A DNA stretch of 64,000 nt from positions 1 to 64,000 of the forward strand of contig NZ_JAGGKA010000014.1 of NCBI RefSeq assembly GCF_017873215.1, written 5' to 3'. The first letter of the stretch is position 1. Each line of letters opens with the position of its first letter. The notes below the pieces were generated by a model, which was not told the origin of the DNA, made no database searches, and was given only the letters and a program-made list of their open reading frames with translations. A program made the translations under genes and the position numbers. This DNA comes from Clostridium tetanomorphum. Its GTDB lineage: Bacteria; Bacillota; Clostridia; Clostridiales; Clostridiaceae. Below are positions 27,060 to 35,785 of this stretch, piece by piece.

Positions 27060-27920
27060 ATGTTTAAAATGATTTTAAGTAATATGCCCTATAAATTAGT
27101 CTTAATTTTCTTTGTGCTAATAATATTTTTGTATTTAGAAAATAATAATATAGTAATTTCTAAATATAAAATTAGAAGTAAAACATTACCAAGTGAATTT
27201 AATAATTTTAAAATATTGCATATATCTGACCTTCATAATAAAGTTTTTCTTTATAATAATAGAGGATTAATTAATAAAATTAAAAAGGAAAAAGCAGATA
27301 TTATAGTAATTACAGGAGATTTAGTTGATAGACGTAAATATAATGAAGATAAAGCCATATCTCTTATCAGGAAATTAAAGGATATAGCTCCAATATATTA
27401 TGTAACAGGAAATCATGAGGGATGGTCAGGGAAATTTCACTCTTTAGAGAAAAAGTTAAAGCATGAAGGTGTAACTGTATTAAGAAATATATTACACATT
27501 TATAAAAAGAATAAACAAAATATTTTTATTCTGGGGGTGGATGATCCTGCTTTTAGTACCAAAAATTATACAGATAGATTAAAAGATTATGATATTATAA
27601 AAAAAAATTTAGAAAAAATTAATAAGGAAAAAGGATTCAAAATTTTACGTTCCCATAGACCGGAATTATTTAAACTTTATGTAGAGAAAAATATTGATTT
27701 AGTTTTTTCTGGACATGCTCATGGAGGACAGATTATTATACCATTTCTAGGTGGAATTATAGCTCCACATCAAGGATTTTTCCCTAAATATTATAAAGGA
27801 ACTCATAAAAAGAATGGTACTACTATGGTTATAAGTAGAGGACTTGGTAATAGTCTTGCACCACAGAGGATATTTAATAGACCAGAAATAGTAACAGTTA
27901 TATTAAAAAGTTATAAATAA
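27060..27920 (+). CDS. Membrane-anchored metallophosphoesterase (YkuE-like)
   Basis: 286 residues with an N-terminal transmembrane anchor (about 10-28). The calcineurin-like core has HISDLHN, VITGDLVDRR, VTGNHEGWSGK and SGHAHGGQI, the five metal motifs. It is likely outside the membrane and acts on a phosphodiester or lipid substrate, as proposed for YkuE-type enzymes. It lies 57 bp after hisIE with its own TATAAT-like box, so a role as the missing histidinol phosphatase is not supported. Confidence 0.85.
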   Translation: MFKMILSNMPYKLVLIFFVLIIFLYLENNNIVISKYKIRSKTLPSEFNNFKILHISDLHNKVFLYNNRGLINKIKKEKADIIVITGDLVDRRKYNEDKAISLIRKLKDIAPIYYVTGNHEGWSGKFHSLEKKLKHEGVTVLRNILHIYKKNKQNIFILGVDDPAFSTKNYTDRLKDYDIIKKNLEKINKEKGFKILRSHRPELFKLYVEKNIDLVFSGHAHGGQIIIPFLGGIIAPHQGFFPKYYKGTHKKNGTTMVISRGLGNSLAPQRIFNRPEIVTVILKSYK

Positions 27921-27930
27921 ATATAAATAG

Positions 27931-28024
27931 GGCTGTCGCATTAAGGAATTTATATACAATATACTGTTTTAGAAGTTTAAAGTTAACACTATATATTGTA
28001 GGATTTATTCTTAGTACGACAGCC
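27931..28024. repeat. 94-bp palindromic repeat, copy 2
   Basis: Same element as at 14400-14493: GGCTGTCGCATTAAGG at one end and CTTAGTACGACAGCC at the other, with inner TACAATATA and TATATTGTA. The two copies share length and most bases. Here the ends pair better, including flanking GGG/CCC. It lies 10 bases after the metallophosphoesterase stop and 52 before the reverse gene's stop, so it may terminate both. Confidence 0.8.
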
Positions 28025-28076
28025 CTATGTCTTTTATATTACGTTCATTATATAAGAAAAGTGTATTTTATAATTT

Positions 28077-28526
28077 TTACTCTAATATATTTATTCTTTT
28101 TAAATTTAAATAATAATAATACACTAAAATGTAAGGAAACAGATAAGAGAAAAATGTGTAAAAAATATTCCATCCATTGTGATAAGCTACTTTACCTATA
28201 ATGATGCCTAAAGCTTCAAGAAATGTTGTAAAAATGGAAAAAAGTATTACAACAATATAAGCATTAATATTAGATTTTTTAATTAAATAGACTAAGTAAA
28301 CACTGAGAACAGGGTATAATCCTAAGTCAAAAGGGACAGAAGAAACTTTTCCCAAATTAAAAGGATATAAACTCCAATAATCTTTATAGAATCCCCAAGT
28401 ATTAACAGTGTATGCTACTGTACTGAAAAATGGAGCTATGACAAATAATAAAATCTTTTCTTTAAAATATATAAATATACCTAGAATCCAAGGAATTATA
28501 AATCCAATTATAAAATTAGTTAACAT
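28077..28526 (-). CDS. CBO0543 family membrane protein
   Basis: 149 residues and about five transmembrane helices, matching the CBO0543 family (named from C. botulinum), whose function is unknown. Shows TWGFYKDYWSLYPFN and FDLGLYPVLSVYLVYLIKK, and a conserved EALGIIIGKVAYHNGW. I start at the second Met because the RBS GAAAGGA is directly adjacent to the first and 9 bases from the second. Confidence 0.75.
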   Translation of the reverse strand: MLTNFIIGFIIPWILGIFIYFKEKILLFVIAPFFSTVAYTVNTWGFYKDYWSLYPFNLGKVSSVPFDLGLYPVLSVYLVYLIKKSNINAYIVVILFSIFTTFLEALGIIIGKVAYHNGWNIFYTFFSYLFPYILVYYYYLNLKRINILE

Positions 28527-28700
28527 GATATACATCCTTTCAATTAATATTATATAGTTTCCCCTTAAAATTTATAATATAATCAATAATCTTTAAATTT
28601 ATATATAGCTTATTTAGAAATATATTTAAAAATTAAACTCTAAACATTAAGCCATAATATCCCATTTATTGATATTATCAATCAAGAAAGGAGGGATATT

Positions 28701-28874
28701 ATGGATGAGTTTAAAAGACTAAAACAAATAATTGACGAATTAAGAAAAGACATGTATGACTTAATTGAAAAAAAATCAGACCTGTTAGATCCAGAAGTAG
28801 TTTTAGCAAGTCAGATGCTTGATGTAGTTCTGGATGAGTATTACAAAATTCTTGAAAAGAAAAAGGACAAGTAG
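28701..28874 (+). CDS. Spo0E-like aspartyl-phosphate phosphatase
   Basis: 57-residue helical protein, within the family range. It has the Spo0E signature SQMLDVVLDEYY (consensus S-Q-x-L-D), the site that dephosphorylates the response regulator Spo0A. Strong RBS AAAGGAGGG. It would delay entry into sporulation. It is a single-gene unit followed by a hairpin. Two histidine-like candidates upstream are absent, so no kinase partner is nearby. Confidence 0.8.
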   Translation: MDEFKRLKQIIDELRKDMYDLIEKKSDLLDPEVVLASQMLDVVLDEYYKILEKKKDK

Positions 28875-28892
28875 TATTTACTAGAGAAGAAG

Positions 28893-28918
28893 AGGGAAAG
28901 GAGAAACACCTTTCCCTT
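28893..28918. terminator. Hairpin after the Spo0E-like gene
   Basis: AGGGAAAGG and CCTTTCCCT form a strong stem around AGAAACA. The T run is poor, so termination may be weak or depend on the stem alone. Confidence 0.5.
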
Positions 28919-28948
28919 GACTCATATGGAAAATAATTTTAAATTATG

Positions 28949-29001
28949 TTGACAATTACAGATTACAATTGTAATATATAAATATAGATTACAATTGTAA
29001 T
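28949..29001 (+). promoter_or_regulatory. Promoter with two BlaI/MecI-type operators
   Basis: Promoter TTGACA, 17 bases, TAATAT (28949-28977). Two copies of the perfect palindrome ATTACAATTGTAAT lie at 28962-28975 and 28988-29001. The first covers spacer and -10, the second the start region. BlaI/MecI bind TACA-N4-TGTA-like palindromes, and the repressor gene starts 14 bases downstream. Autoregulation is therefore very likely. Confidence 0.85.
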
Positions 29002-29015
29002 AAGGAGGTGTCAAT

Positions 29016-29402
29016 ATGATAAATATATCTAAAATATCTCATTCAGAATGGCAGATAATGAATTTTATATGGAATAATTCAACCTGCACAGCAAATGAAG
29101 TTGTAGAAGCTTTATCTAAAACTAGTAATTGGAAGCCTAAAACAATAAGAACATTAATAAATAGGCTGGTCAATAAAGGTATACTAGGTTATGAAATAGA
29201 TAAAAAGGATAAAAAAACCTATCATTATTTTGCATTAATATCGGAAAAAGAATGTAAAAAGGAAGAAAGTAAATCATTTTTAAAACGTGTATTTAATGGT
29301 TCTGTAAATTCTATGCTTGTAAATTTTATAAGTGAAAATGAATTATCATCTGAGGAAATAGATGAACTAAAAAGTATTCTTGATAGAAAGAAGAAAGGTT
29401 AA
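29016..29402 (+). CDS. BlaI/MecI family repressor
   Basis: 128-residue winged-helix repressor, the usual length. N-terminal SHSEWQIMNFIWNNSTCTANEV and KPKTIRTLINRLVNKGILGYEID are typical DNA-binding blocks. The C-terminal dimer helix includes the expected LVNFISENELS where the partner protease cleaves in the family. Two operators lie upstream. It forms an operon with the M56/penicillin-binding sensor 14 bp downstream. RBS AAGGAGGTG. No beta-lactamase gene is near. Confidence 0.9.
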   Translation: MINISKISHSEWQIMNFIWNNSTCTANEVVEALSKTSNWKPKTIRTLINRLVNKGILGYEIDKKDKKTYHYFALISEKECKKEESKSFLKRVFNGSVNSMLVNFISENELSSEEIDELKSILDRKKKG

Positions 29403-29416
29403 ATGGTGACATTATT

Positions 29417-31816
29417 ATGTGGCTTTTATTTATTTTCAAGTGGATAATTCATTCAACCATTATAGGAAGCATTTTAGCTTTTATAATACTTCTTGTTAAA
29501 TTTATATTTAAAGAAAGATTAGGAGTACGATGGAATTATTGTGTTTGGTTTCTGCTATTAGTGAGATTAATAATACCTTATGCACCACAGAGTTCAGCAA
29601 GTATTTTTAATGTTTTTTATATAGCTGAAAACAAATTATTTAAAAATGAAATATGCGAAAATAATTTGTTAAACATCGAATTGTCTCATAATAAATTAGT
29701 AAATGAAAAAGTTCATGAAGAAGATTATATATTAGATAGCTCAAAAGTTAAGCCAATGAATAAATCTACTTATAAAAATGAAAAATCTATCTTAGAATAT
29801 AAAGATAAACTGAGAGAAACTAATAAAAACAAAGAGGTTAATTATATTGACAAACATAAAGAAAATAAAACTATAAGCAGTAGATTTTATGATAGCTGGA
29901 CGTATTTTCATTTGATAGCTTTTTTATGGGTAATAGGAGTAATAATATTAGGAACATATATAATATCAGTGAATGTTAAGTTCAGATTAAAACTTGCAAA
30001 TAAATCGAAGTGCAGAGATGCAGAAACTTTGGAGCTTTTAAAGAAATGCAAGTTAAAAATGAATTTAAAGTACAACATAGAGGTTTTAAATACAGACTTA
30101 GTTAAAACACCAGCAATTTTTGGAGTTATAAAGCCTAAATTACTTTTGCCTACAAATATAAAAAAGCAAATTACTTGTAAAGAATTGCAATATGTGATTT
30201 TTCATGAGATTTCTCATGTTAAGCGTAAAGATATATTGGTTAATTGCATCACCAGTATATTATCTATACTTCATTGGTTCAATCCTATTATATGGTATTC
30301 ATTCTATGTAATGCGCGATGATAGAGAATTAGCTTGTGACGCTTTTGCATTATCACATATAAATTCTAATGAGTATATAAGCTATGGACATACAATTATA
30401 AAACTGCTTGAAAATTATAAGAAAACATCATATCTTTATGGAGTGACTTGTATTATAAATAATAAATCTGGAGTAAAAAGGAGAATTGTTATGATTTCTT
30501 TATTTAAAAAAAATTCATATAAATGGTCAATAATATCTATAATTGCTTTGATTGTAATGGGAGTTGTTATGTTAACTAATCCTAGAAATAATTCAGTACT
30601 AGCTACCAAAGAAAAAGATAAAAAAATAATTAAAGAAGAAAAAGGAAATGTAATTGACAGAAGTAGTAAAAAATTATTAAATAGGGAAATAATTCATGAA
30701 GTTAATCTTCAATATAATAAGTATTTATCACCAGTTGAAAAGACAACAGCTAATGATATAATAGTAACCTTAGACAATAATATTCAAAGTATTTGTGAAA
30801 AGGCAGCAGAAAAGGCTTTAAAAGATAATAAAAGCAAAGCAGTAAGTATATTAGTTATGAATCCTAATAATGGAGAAATTTTATCTATGGTAAATAAGTA
30901 TGCACCTTCATTAAAGCACAATAATAGGGAAATATTCGAAAATAGGATTATAAGTGATAGTTTTGAACCTGGATCCATGTTTAAATGCATTACAGCTGCA
31001 GTGGCTTTAAATGAAAAAGTGATCAATCCAGATAGTTATGAGGTTTTATGTAATGGTGAAACAGAAGTAAATAATACAATAATACGTTGTTGGAGTAGAG
31101 ATGGACATGGGAAACAAAGTTTTGATAAGGTGTTGCTAAATTCTTGCAATATAGGATTTATGGATTTGGGTAAAAAAATAGGAGCTAAAAGGTTCAATAA
31201 ATATAATAAGGCATTTGGTTTTGGACAAAAAACAGGTATAGACCTACCAAAAGAAAATTCAGGAGTTATAAAAAATACGAAAGAAATAACGGACATGGAT
31301 TTAGCTACTATATCCTTTGGACAAACCAATACTGTAACACCAATACAATATTTGACTGCATTTAATACTCTTGCAAATGGTGGTACATGGATTAGACCTC
31401 ATGTTATGAAAGAAATTTTACAAGATGAAGATGGGAAAAAAGAAGTATATAAAAAATTTAATGATTATGGGAAAAAACAAATACTTAATAAAACTACAGC
31501 TGATGCTATGAAAAATTATCTTGAAATGAATGTGTCTGGAAATGGGAAGTATTGTATGGAGGGGTATAACATAGGAAGTAAAACAGGAACTTCACAAAAA
31601 TCCATAGATGGAAGATATGAAAAAGGTAAATATATATGTAATTATGTTGGAATGGCTTCACCTAAAGAAGGAAAAGATACAAAATTCACAATTTTAATAT
31701 CTATAGATGAACCTGATCCTAAAAATTATTACGCAGAAAAGATAACTAATCCGATAGTAGAGGAAATTTTCAATAATATTTTTGATTATTATGCAGTTAA
31801 CAAAAAAAGTAAATAA
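29417..31816 (+). CDS. M56 metallopeptidase fused to penicillin-binding transpeptidase domain (BlaR1-like)
   Basis: 799 residues. N-terminal membrane helices (about 5-60 and 160-187), an M56 zinc peptidase domain with HEISH at 263-267 and Glu304 of DDRELACDA, and a helix at about 370-388. The extracellular part (about 440-790) is a class B penicillin-binding transpeptidase fold: SMFK 520-523, SCN 576-578, KTGT 722-725. BlaR1 of staphylococci carries a class D-type sensor instead. The likely job is to bind beta-lactam outside and cut BlaI inside. Targets may lie elsewhere in the genome. Confidence 0.85.
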   Translation: MWLLFIFKWIIHSTIIGSILAFIILLVKFIFKERLGVRWNYCVWFLLLVRLIIPYAPQSSASIFNVFYIAENKLFKNEICENNLLNIELSHNKLVNEKVHEEDYILDSSKVKPMNKSTYKNEKSILEYKDKLRETNKNKEVNYIDKHKENKTISSRFYDSWTYFHLIAFLWVIGVIILGTYIISVNVKFRLKLANKSKCRDAETLELLKKCKLKMNLKYNIEVLNTDLVKTPAIFGVIKPKLLLPTNIKKQITCKELQYVIFHEISHVKRKDILVNCITSILSILHWFNPIIWYSFYVMRDDRELACDAFALSHINSNEYISYGHTIIKLLENYKKTSYLYGVTCIINNKSGVKRRIVMISLFKKNSYKWSIISIIALIVMGVVMLTNPRNNSVLATKEKDKKIIKEEKGNVIDRSSKKLLNREIIHEVNLQYNKYLSPVEKTTANDIIVTLDNNIQSICEKAAEKALKDNKSKAVSILVMNPNNGEILSMVNKYAPSLKHNNREIFENRIISDSFEPGSMFKCITAAVALNEKVINPDSYEVLCNGETEVNNTIIRCWSRDGHGKQSFDKVLLNSCNIGFMDLGKKIGAKRFNKYNKAFGFGQKTGIDLPKENSGVIKNTKEITDMDLATISFGQTNTVTPIQYLTAFNTLANGGTWIRPHVMKEILQDEDGKKEVYKKFNDYGKKQILNKTTADAMKNYLEMNVSGNGKYCMEGYNIGSKTGTSQKSIDGRYEKGKYICNYVGMASPKEGKDTKFTILISIDEPDPKNYYAEKITNPIVEEIFNNIFDYYAVNKKSK

Positions 31817-31824
31817 TTAAATTT

Positions 31825-31862
31825 AAAAGGAGGATTCTATTTTATAAAGTCCTTCTTTTTTT
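31825..31862. terminator. Bidirectional terminator
   Basis: AAAAGGAGGA and TCCTTCTTTT pair with a wobble and are followed by T runs, between the convergent sensor and exonuclease genes. Confidence 0.75.
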
Positions 31863-32636
31863 CTAAATCTTATTCCCCTCATCCTTTGAATTATTCAAAT
31901 GTGGAATTTGAAATTGATTTGTTTTTCCCATCATATATGCTAATTTAATCATAGATTGCTCTTCTAAAGTTATTTCCCTATCAAACATTTTTTGGAATTG
32001 TTTTATTAGATTATCCCAATCTAATCGTGTTTTTGGAGTATTATGTGTAGTTGAATTTTTATATTTATTAAAATTATATATATTAGTTTTAATTTCGTTA
32101 TTATAAATTTTTTTAAAAACTTCTGCGGTATAATAAGCATCATTGAAAGCATCATGAAATTGATTTTTAATTGGAATATTCAATAGTTTAACTGCATTGC
32201 TAAGGCCAATATAGATACCTTTTTGATTATTAAAATGTTTAGATGCATAAAGCTGTATATTAATATATTTTTTGGGGATTAAAGATAAGTGTAATTTATG
32301 ATATTCTATATTTCTAAATAGTTCTTTTATATCAGACATACCCCAAACACATAATATACTTTCTTCTCCTAAAAAATAAACAAATTCGTTATATATTTTT
32401 TCAAAGGATTGAGAATTAGCTACTTTATCAATTGTTATGCCTGTTATTTGTTCCACATAAGGATTAATTGTAGTATATAATTCAGGTTTTACAAATTTAT
32501 TAAAGGTTGAAATAATGTTAAGATCTTTATTAAGTTTTACAGCACCTATTTGAATTATTTCAAAAGGGCACTTTTTATTTTCTTCTATAGAATTGTAACT
32601 TTGATTGAACTCCAAATCAAATACAATATAGTTCAT
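31863..32636 (-). CDS. DEDDh 3'-5' exonuclease (KapD/ERI-1-like)
   Basis: 257 residues. Exonuclease domain in the first 185 residues: FDLEFNQSYN (first Asp and Glu), WGMSDIKELFR (Exo II Asp), and HDAFNDAYYTAEVF (Exo III His and Asp). It probably trims single-stranded RNA or DNA. The last 70 residues include KMFDREITLEEQSMIKLAYMMGK, not assigned. RBS TAGGAGCG, reverse strand. Confidence 0.85.
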   Translation of the reverse strand: MNYIVFDLEFNQSYNSIEENKKCPFEIIQIGAVKLNKDLNIISTFNKFVKPELYTTINPYVEQITGITIDKVANSQSFEKIYNEFVYFLGEESILCVWGMSDIKELFRNIEYHKLHLSLIPKKYINIQLYASKHFNNQKGIYIGLSNAVKLLNIPIKNQFHDAFNDAYYTAEVFKKIYNNEIKTNIYNFNKYKNSTTHNTPKTRLDWDNLIKQFQKMFDREITLEEQSMIKLAYMMGKTNQFQIPHLNNSKDEGNKI

Positions 32637-32775
32637 TTTATCGCTCCTAAATAAAATTCAATTACTTAGTATTACATTTTACACCTATTTAGCAGGTAAT
32701 TCAATTAAGTTATTGCATAAAACTGTTGATAATTGTAAAATATATGTAAGCATAAATGGTAGAGGAGTGGTTTTT

Positions 32776-33690
32776 TTGGTTAAATTTAAATGCATAATAG
32801 CTAGTTTTTTTCTTTTTTTTATTTTGGCGTTACCTATAAATGTTAATGCTGCTATTAGAGACAATCAAATTGTAGGTCTATATAAAAACTGGACAGTACA
32901 GTTCAATGATGAAGTGGGATTTGATGAACTTACTAAAAATGCAATTTATGTACAGGATAGTAAAGGAAAAAAAGTAAATGTAACATTAGAATTAGGAAAG
33001 GATACAAGAAGTGTTATAGTTAATGCTCCAATAGGGGGATATACTACTGGAGAAAAATACACTTTATTTGTTAAGGAAAATGCTCATTCTAAAAAAGGGA
33101 AAAAAATTCCTAGAAGTCGTCAAATGACTTTTAATATAAAAAGTGATGGAGAATTGAAAATACTAAACATTGAGGATATAAGTTTTACTGCTGAATTAGG
33201 GGGAGACTATAGTTTTAATGATTCTATAGAAGCTTATATGAGTGATGGAACTAAGCAAAGTGTTCATATAAAATGGGAGCGGTCATCTAAGATAGACACA
33301 TCTAGAGAAGGATATATTACATATTATGGAACAGTAGATGGTTACGATAAAAAGGTTAAAGCTACAGTATTTGTTGTGAGAAGTGGAAGTAAAGAGCAAA
33401 CTAGAGAAGAAATACAAAAAAAGATAGATGAAATAATAAGAAAATATCCTGTTTATAAATATGATGAATATAATTATAAAATGGAACGTAATATATTACA
33501 AGATGAATTATTAAAATTGCAAAGACAATATGATTCATTAAAAAATGATACTTCTGCTGAAGCATTATTAAAGAGATATGACTTAAATAAGCAAATAGGA
33601 GAAAAAAAGGATGCTATAGAGTATTTAGATGTTTCTTGGGAAGCTAAAAGGCTTATTATTCAATATGAAGATATGTTAAAACAACTTTAA
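32776..33690 (+). CDS. Secreted protein with Ig-like and Big_4-like domains
   Basis: 304 residues. Signal peptide about 1-24 (ends VNAA). Domain one (about 25-125) resembles a bacterial Ig/SbsA-like fold with SRQMTFNIKSDGE. Domain two (about 130-210) resembles Big_4 with IKWERSSKIDTSREGYITYYGTV, followed by a coiled-coil region to the end (KQIGEKKDAIEYLDVSW). TTG 32776 fits RBS AGAGGAG and gives a clean signal sequence; earlier frame codons do not. Likely cell-wall associated; role unknown. Confidence 0.7.
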   Translation: MVKFKCIIASFFLFFILALPINVNAAIRDNQIVGLYKNWTVQFNDEVGFDELTKNAIYVQDSKGKKVNVTLELGKDTRSVIVNAPIGGYTTGEKYTLFVKENAHSKKGKKIPRSRQMTFNIKSDGELKILNIEDISFTAELGGDYSFNDSIEAYMSDGTKQSVHIKWERSSKIDTSREGYITYYGTVDGYDKKVKATVFVVRSGSKEQTREEIQKKIDEIIRKYPVYKYDEYNYKMERNILQDELLKLQRQYDSLKNDTSAEALLKRYDLNKQIGEKKDAIEYLDVSWEAKRLIIQYEDMLKQL

Positions 33691-33701
33691 AGAAGAATGT
33701 G

Positions 33702-33743
33702 AACAAGCTAGAAATTAAAATACTAATTTCTAGCTTGTTTTTT
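33702..33743 (+). terminator. Terminator of the Ig-like protein gene
   Basis: AACAAGCTAGAAATTA and TAATTTCTAGCTTGTT form a 16-bp perfect stem followed by TTTTT. Confidence 0.9.
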
Positions 33744-33871
33744 GATTTATCATTTTATTAAAGAATAACTACTTTAAAATATGTTAAAATTAATTTAAAC
33801 TTATTATGTTATCACAAAATAGATTTAAAAATAACATCTGTTTTACAAGAAAGGAGAAAATATTTTTTTAT

Positions 33872-34054
33872 ATGGAAGCACATATTTTTTTAAAAGGAGA
33901 AAAAGAGCCACATATTTATAAAGGAGATAGAATAGATATTTTAGATTTTCAAATGAGTGGAGTAGCATATAAGCAAATAAGATATTTTAAAAATGGATCT
34001 AGTAAAAGTGAACTTATAGAAGAGAGTATAATAATAAAAATTGTAAAAAAATAA
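33872..34054 (+). CDS. Small hypothetical protein, 60 residues
   Basis: Starts MEAHIFLKGEKEPHIYKGDR and ends IIIKIVKK, a small beta-rich protein not in a family I recognise. ATG 33872 is favoured because the sequence before it is not protein-like, but the RBS AAAGGAG is 16 bases away, so the start is uncertain. The frame opens at 33806. Confidence 0.45.
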   Translation: MEAHIFLKGEKEPHIYKGDRIDILDFQMSGVAYKQIRYFKNGSSKSELIEESIIIKIVKK

Positions 34055-34076
34055 TAAATATATGAAAATAGATTAA

Positions 34077-34106
34077 AGTCAGGTGAAATTTAATTGTCAC
34101 CTGACT
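34077..34106. terminator. Convergent hairpin terminator
   Basis: AGTCAGGTGA and TCACCTGACT form a perfect 10-bp stem between two convergent genes. T-rich flanks are better for the reverse strand. Confidence 0.6.
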
Positions 34107-34112
34107 GGAATG

Positions 34113-34700
34113 TTATTTTATTCCCTTGTCTAAGTATTGATTAATCCTAAAATTCCATAATTTATAAAAAGCTTTATGTTCATTTTTAACTACAGTTAAG
34201 AAGTCATCTAATACTCCTAGATTATTTAAACCTTTCATTAAGTGTCTAGGATAGGGCATTTCTTTAGAAAAATTGTTTTTAGGATCAATAACCTTAATAG
34301 AGAAATCTTTTCTAATGTATAAGTCTTTACATCTGATATCTAGTTTTTTAAAATTAAGTCTTTGAAATTCTTCAATTAGCTTAATAATATTTAATGCTAT
34401 TTTCTTATTAAAGCCATTTTTTTTAATATATTTATCTAACCGTTCTCCATCTACATAATCTCTAACAATATAATAATCACCATGTTCATAAGTTTTTGGG
34501 AAATAGTTGCTTTTTTTTATTCTTCTTAAAATATCGTACTCTGTTTTACAGACTTTTTTATCTCTAAAAATTTTTATCACTTTTTTGTTAGGTAAAGAAT
34601 ATACTATGCCGTTATGGCCTTTACCTAAGAATTGAGCTTTTTTTAGCATTTTTTCAGCTTTAAGGTCTAATTCAATAAAATAATTTGTATTTTTAGGCAT
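34113..34700 (-). CDS. Atypical protein-kinase-like protein (YrzF-like)
   Basis: 195 residues with kinase-like N-lobe: glycine loop LGKGHNGIVY and ATP-site Lys in KVIKIFRD, then IVRDYVDGERLDKYI. The C-lobe lacks a normal HRD (reads LDIRCKDLYIRKDF) and the DFG is replaced by IDPKNN. It may be an ATP-binding pseudokinase or a divergent small kinase of the type seen in Bacillus YrzF. The minus-strand promoter region has TATAAT. Substrate unknown. Confidence 0.6.
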   Translation of the reverse strand: MPKNTNYFIELDLKAEKMLKKAQFLGKGHNGIVYSLPNKKVIKIFRDKKVCKTEYDILRRIKKSNYFPKTYEHGDYYIVRDYVDGERLDKYIKKNGFNKKIALNIIKLIEEFQRLNFKKLDIRCKDLYIRKDFSIKVIDPKNNFSKEMPYPRHLMKGLNNLGVLDDFLTVVKNEHKAFYKLWNFRINQYLDKGIK

Positions 34701-34803
34701 AACAATCTCTTCTTTATAATTATATCATTATATTGTATGAGTGTACTTACATTTATATTTCTATTGTAGTAAACTATTATGTAAGGGAAAGGAAGTGCAA
34801 GGG

Positions 34804-34968
34804 ATGGATAATAAAATAAAAAAAACCTTTGATAAAAAATGTCCATATTGCTGTAGTGATGATGTAAAGACCACAAAGTTGGAAGTTAAAACAGCTAAAG
34901 ATATAACTGAGACAGAATATGTTTGCAGTAAATGTAAGAAAAAATTTATATTTATAGATTTTATTTAA
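34804..34968 (+). CDS. Small zinc-ribbon protein, 54 residues
   Basis: Two Cys pairs, CPYC and CSKC, separated by 31 residues, form a probable zinc ribbon. Starts MDNKIKKTFDKKCPYC. ATG 34804 is chosen over an upstream frame because the region before it reads as leader, and AAGGAAG lies 10 bases before. Role unknown; perhaps nucleic-acid binding. The coding end touches the following terminator. Confidence 0.6.
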   Translation: MDNKIKKTFDKKCPYCCSDDVKTTKLEVKTAKDITETEYVCSKCKKKFIFIDFI

Positions 34969-35000
34969 AAAATCTCACCTTTAGAAAGGTGAGATTTTTA
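34967..35000 (+). terminator. Terminator of the zinc-ribbon gene
   Basis: AAAATCTCACCTTT and AAGGTGAGATTTTT form a strong stem with a T run. Confidence 0.9.
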
Positions 35001-35021
35001 TTATATATATAAATGCTGTAA

Positions 35022-35054
35022 TAATAGTATATAATTCATAATATATTACTATTA
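35022..35054. promoter_or_regulatory. Inverted repeat before tspO
   Basis: TAATAGTA and TACTATTA flank a TATAATTCATAATA centre that contains a -10-like box. This may be an operator or only AT-rich symmetry. No other gene is seen in this gap. Confidence 0.3.
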
Positions 35055-35110
35055 GAAGTGAGAGAACACTGGAAATAGTAGTTATAGAATAAATAAAAAG
35101 GAGGAGTAAT

Positions 35111-35611
35111 ATGATAAATATATTTAATGTAGATAAGGAAAAGAACATAAAATTATTAATCTTACTAATTATTTTAATAGAGGGATTAGGATTTTTATCA
35201 GGATTTTTAGGTATGGCTAGTAGTGAAGTATATAAGGAACTTATAAAACCAACATTTTCTCCTCCAGGATGGGTGTTTTCTATTGTATGGACTATACTTT
35301 ATTTTTTAATGGCAGTTTCTTTATATAGAATAATATTAATAGGAAAGAAAGGTCAAAATGTAAGAAGGGGAATAAAATATTTTATTATTCAATTTGTATT
35401 AAATTTTTTGTGGTCAATTATTTTTTTTAGATTTAAACTTTATGGATTAGCGTTTATAGAATTAATGATTTTACTTATTTTTATTATTTTAACTACCTTT
35501 GAATTTTATAAAAACGACAAAATTGCAGCCTACTTAATGATACCGTATATTATCTGGGTATCTTTTGCTGGAGTACTTAACTTCTCAATATGGATGCTTA
35601 ATGAAATGTAG
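35111..35611 (+). CDS. tspO: TspO/MBR family protein
   Basis: Five-helix membrane protein of 166 residues. Typical motifs are SSEVYKELIKPTFSPPGWVF (start of the family signature) and WTILYFLMAVSLYRI, then LNFLWSIIFFRF and YLMIPYIIWVSFAGVLNFSI. TspO members bind tetrapyrroles and cholesterol-like ligands and are stress related. RBS AAGGAGGAG. It stands alone and has no haem genes beside it. Confidence 0.9.
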   Translation: MINIFNVDKEKNIKLLILLIILIEGLGFLSGFLGMASSEVYKELIKPTFSPPGWVFSIVWTILYFLMAVSLYRIILIGKKGQNVRRGIKYFIIQFVLNFLWSIIFFRFKLYGLAFIELMILLIFIILTTFEFYKNDKIAAYLMIPYIIWVSFAGVLNFSIWMLNEM

Positions 35612-35785
35612 TTAAATAATAAAAGTTTTTAAAAAAATAGTATGATATATAAAAAATGATATTATATACAGCATATTTCCAAATATTCCTCCAATTTAAT
35701 AACATATACTTTGACCAAAGTGTGAAAACTTATAGTACAACAATAAAATACAAAATAAAAAATATTTAATAAGGAGGAGTTTATT

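Noticed and set aside
27060-27920. Metallophosphoesterase as the missing histidinol phosphatase
   Set aside because: Membrane-anchored YkuE-like family with its own promoter-like box, unlike the soluble PHP or HAD enzymes of the pathway.
33806-33871. ATG 33806 as start of the 60-residue gene
   Set aside because: No RBS, and the added residues are unlike the rest. ATG 33872 is favoured despite long spacing.
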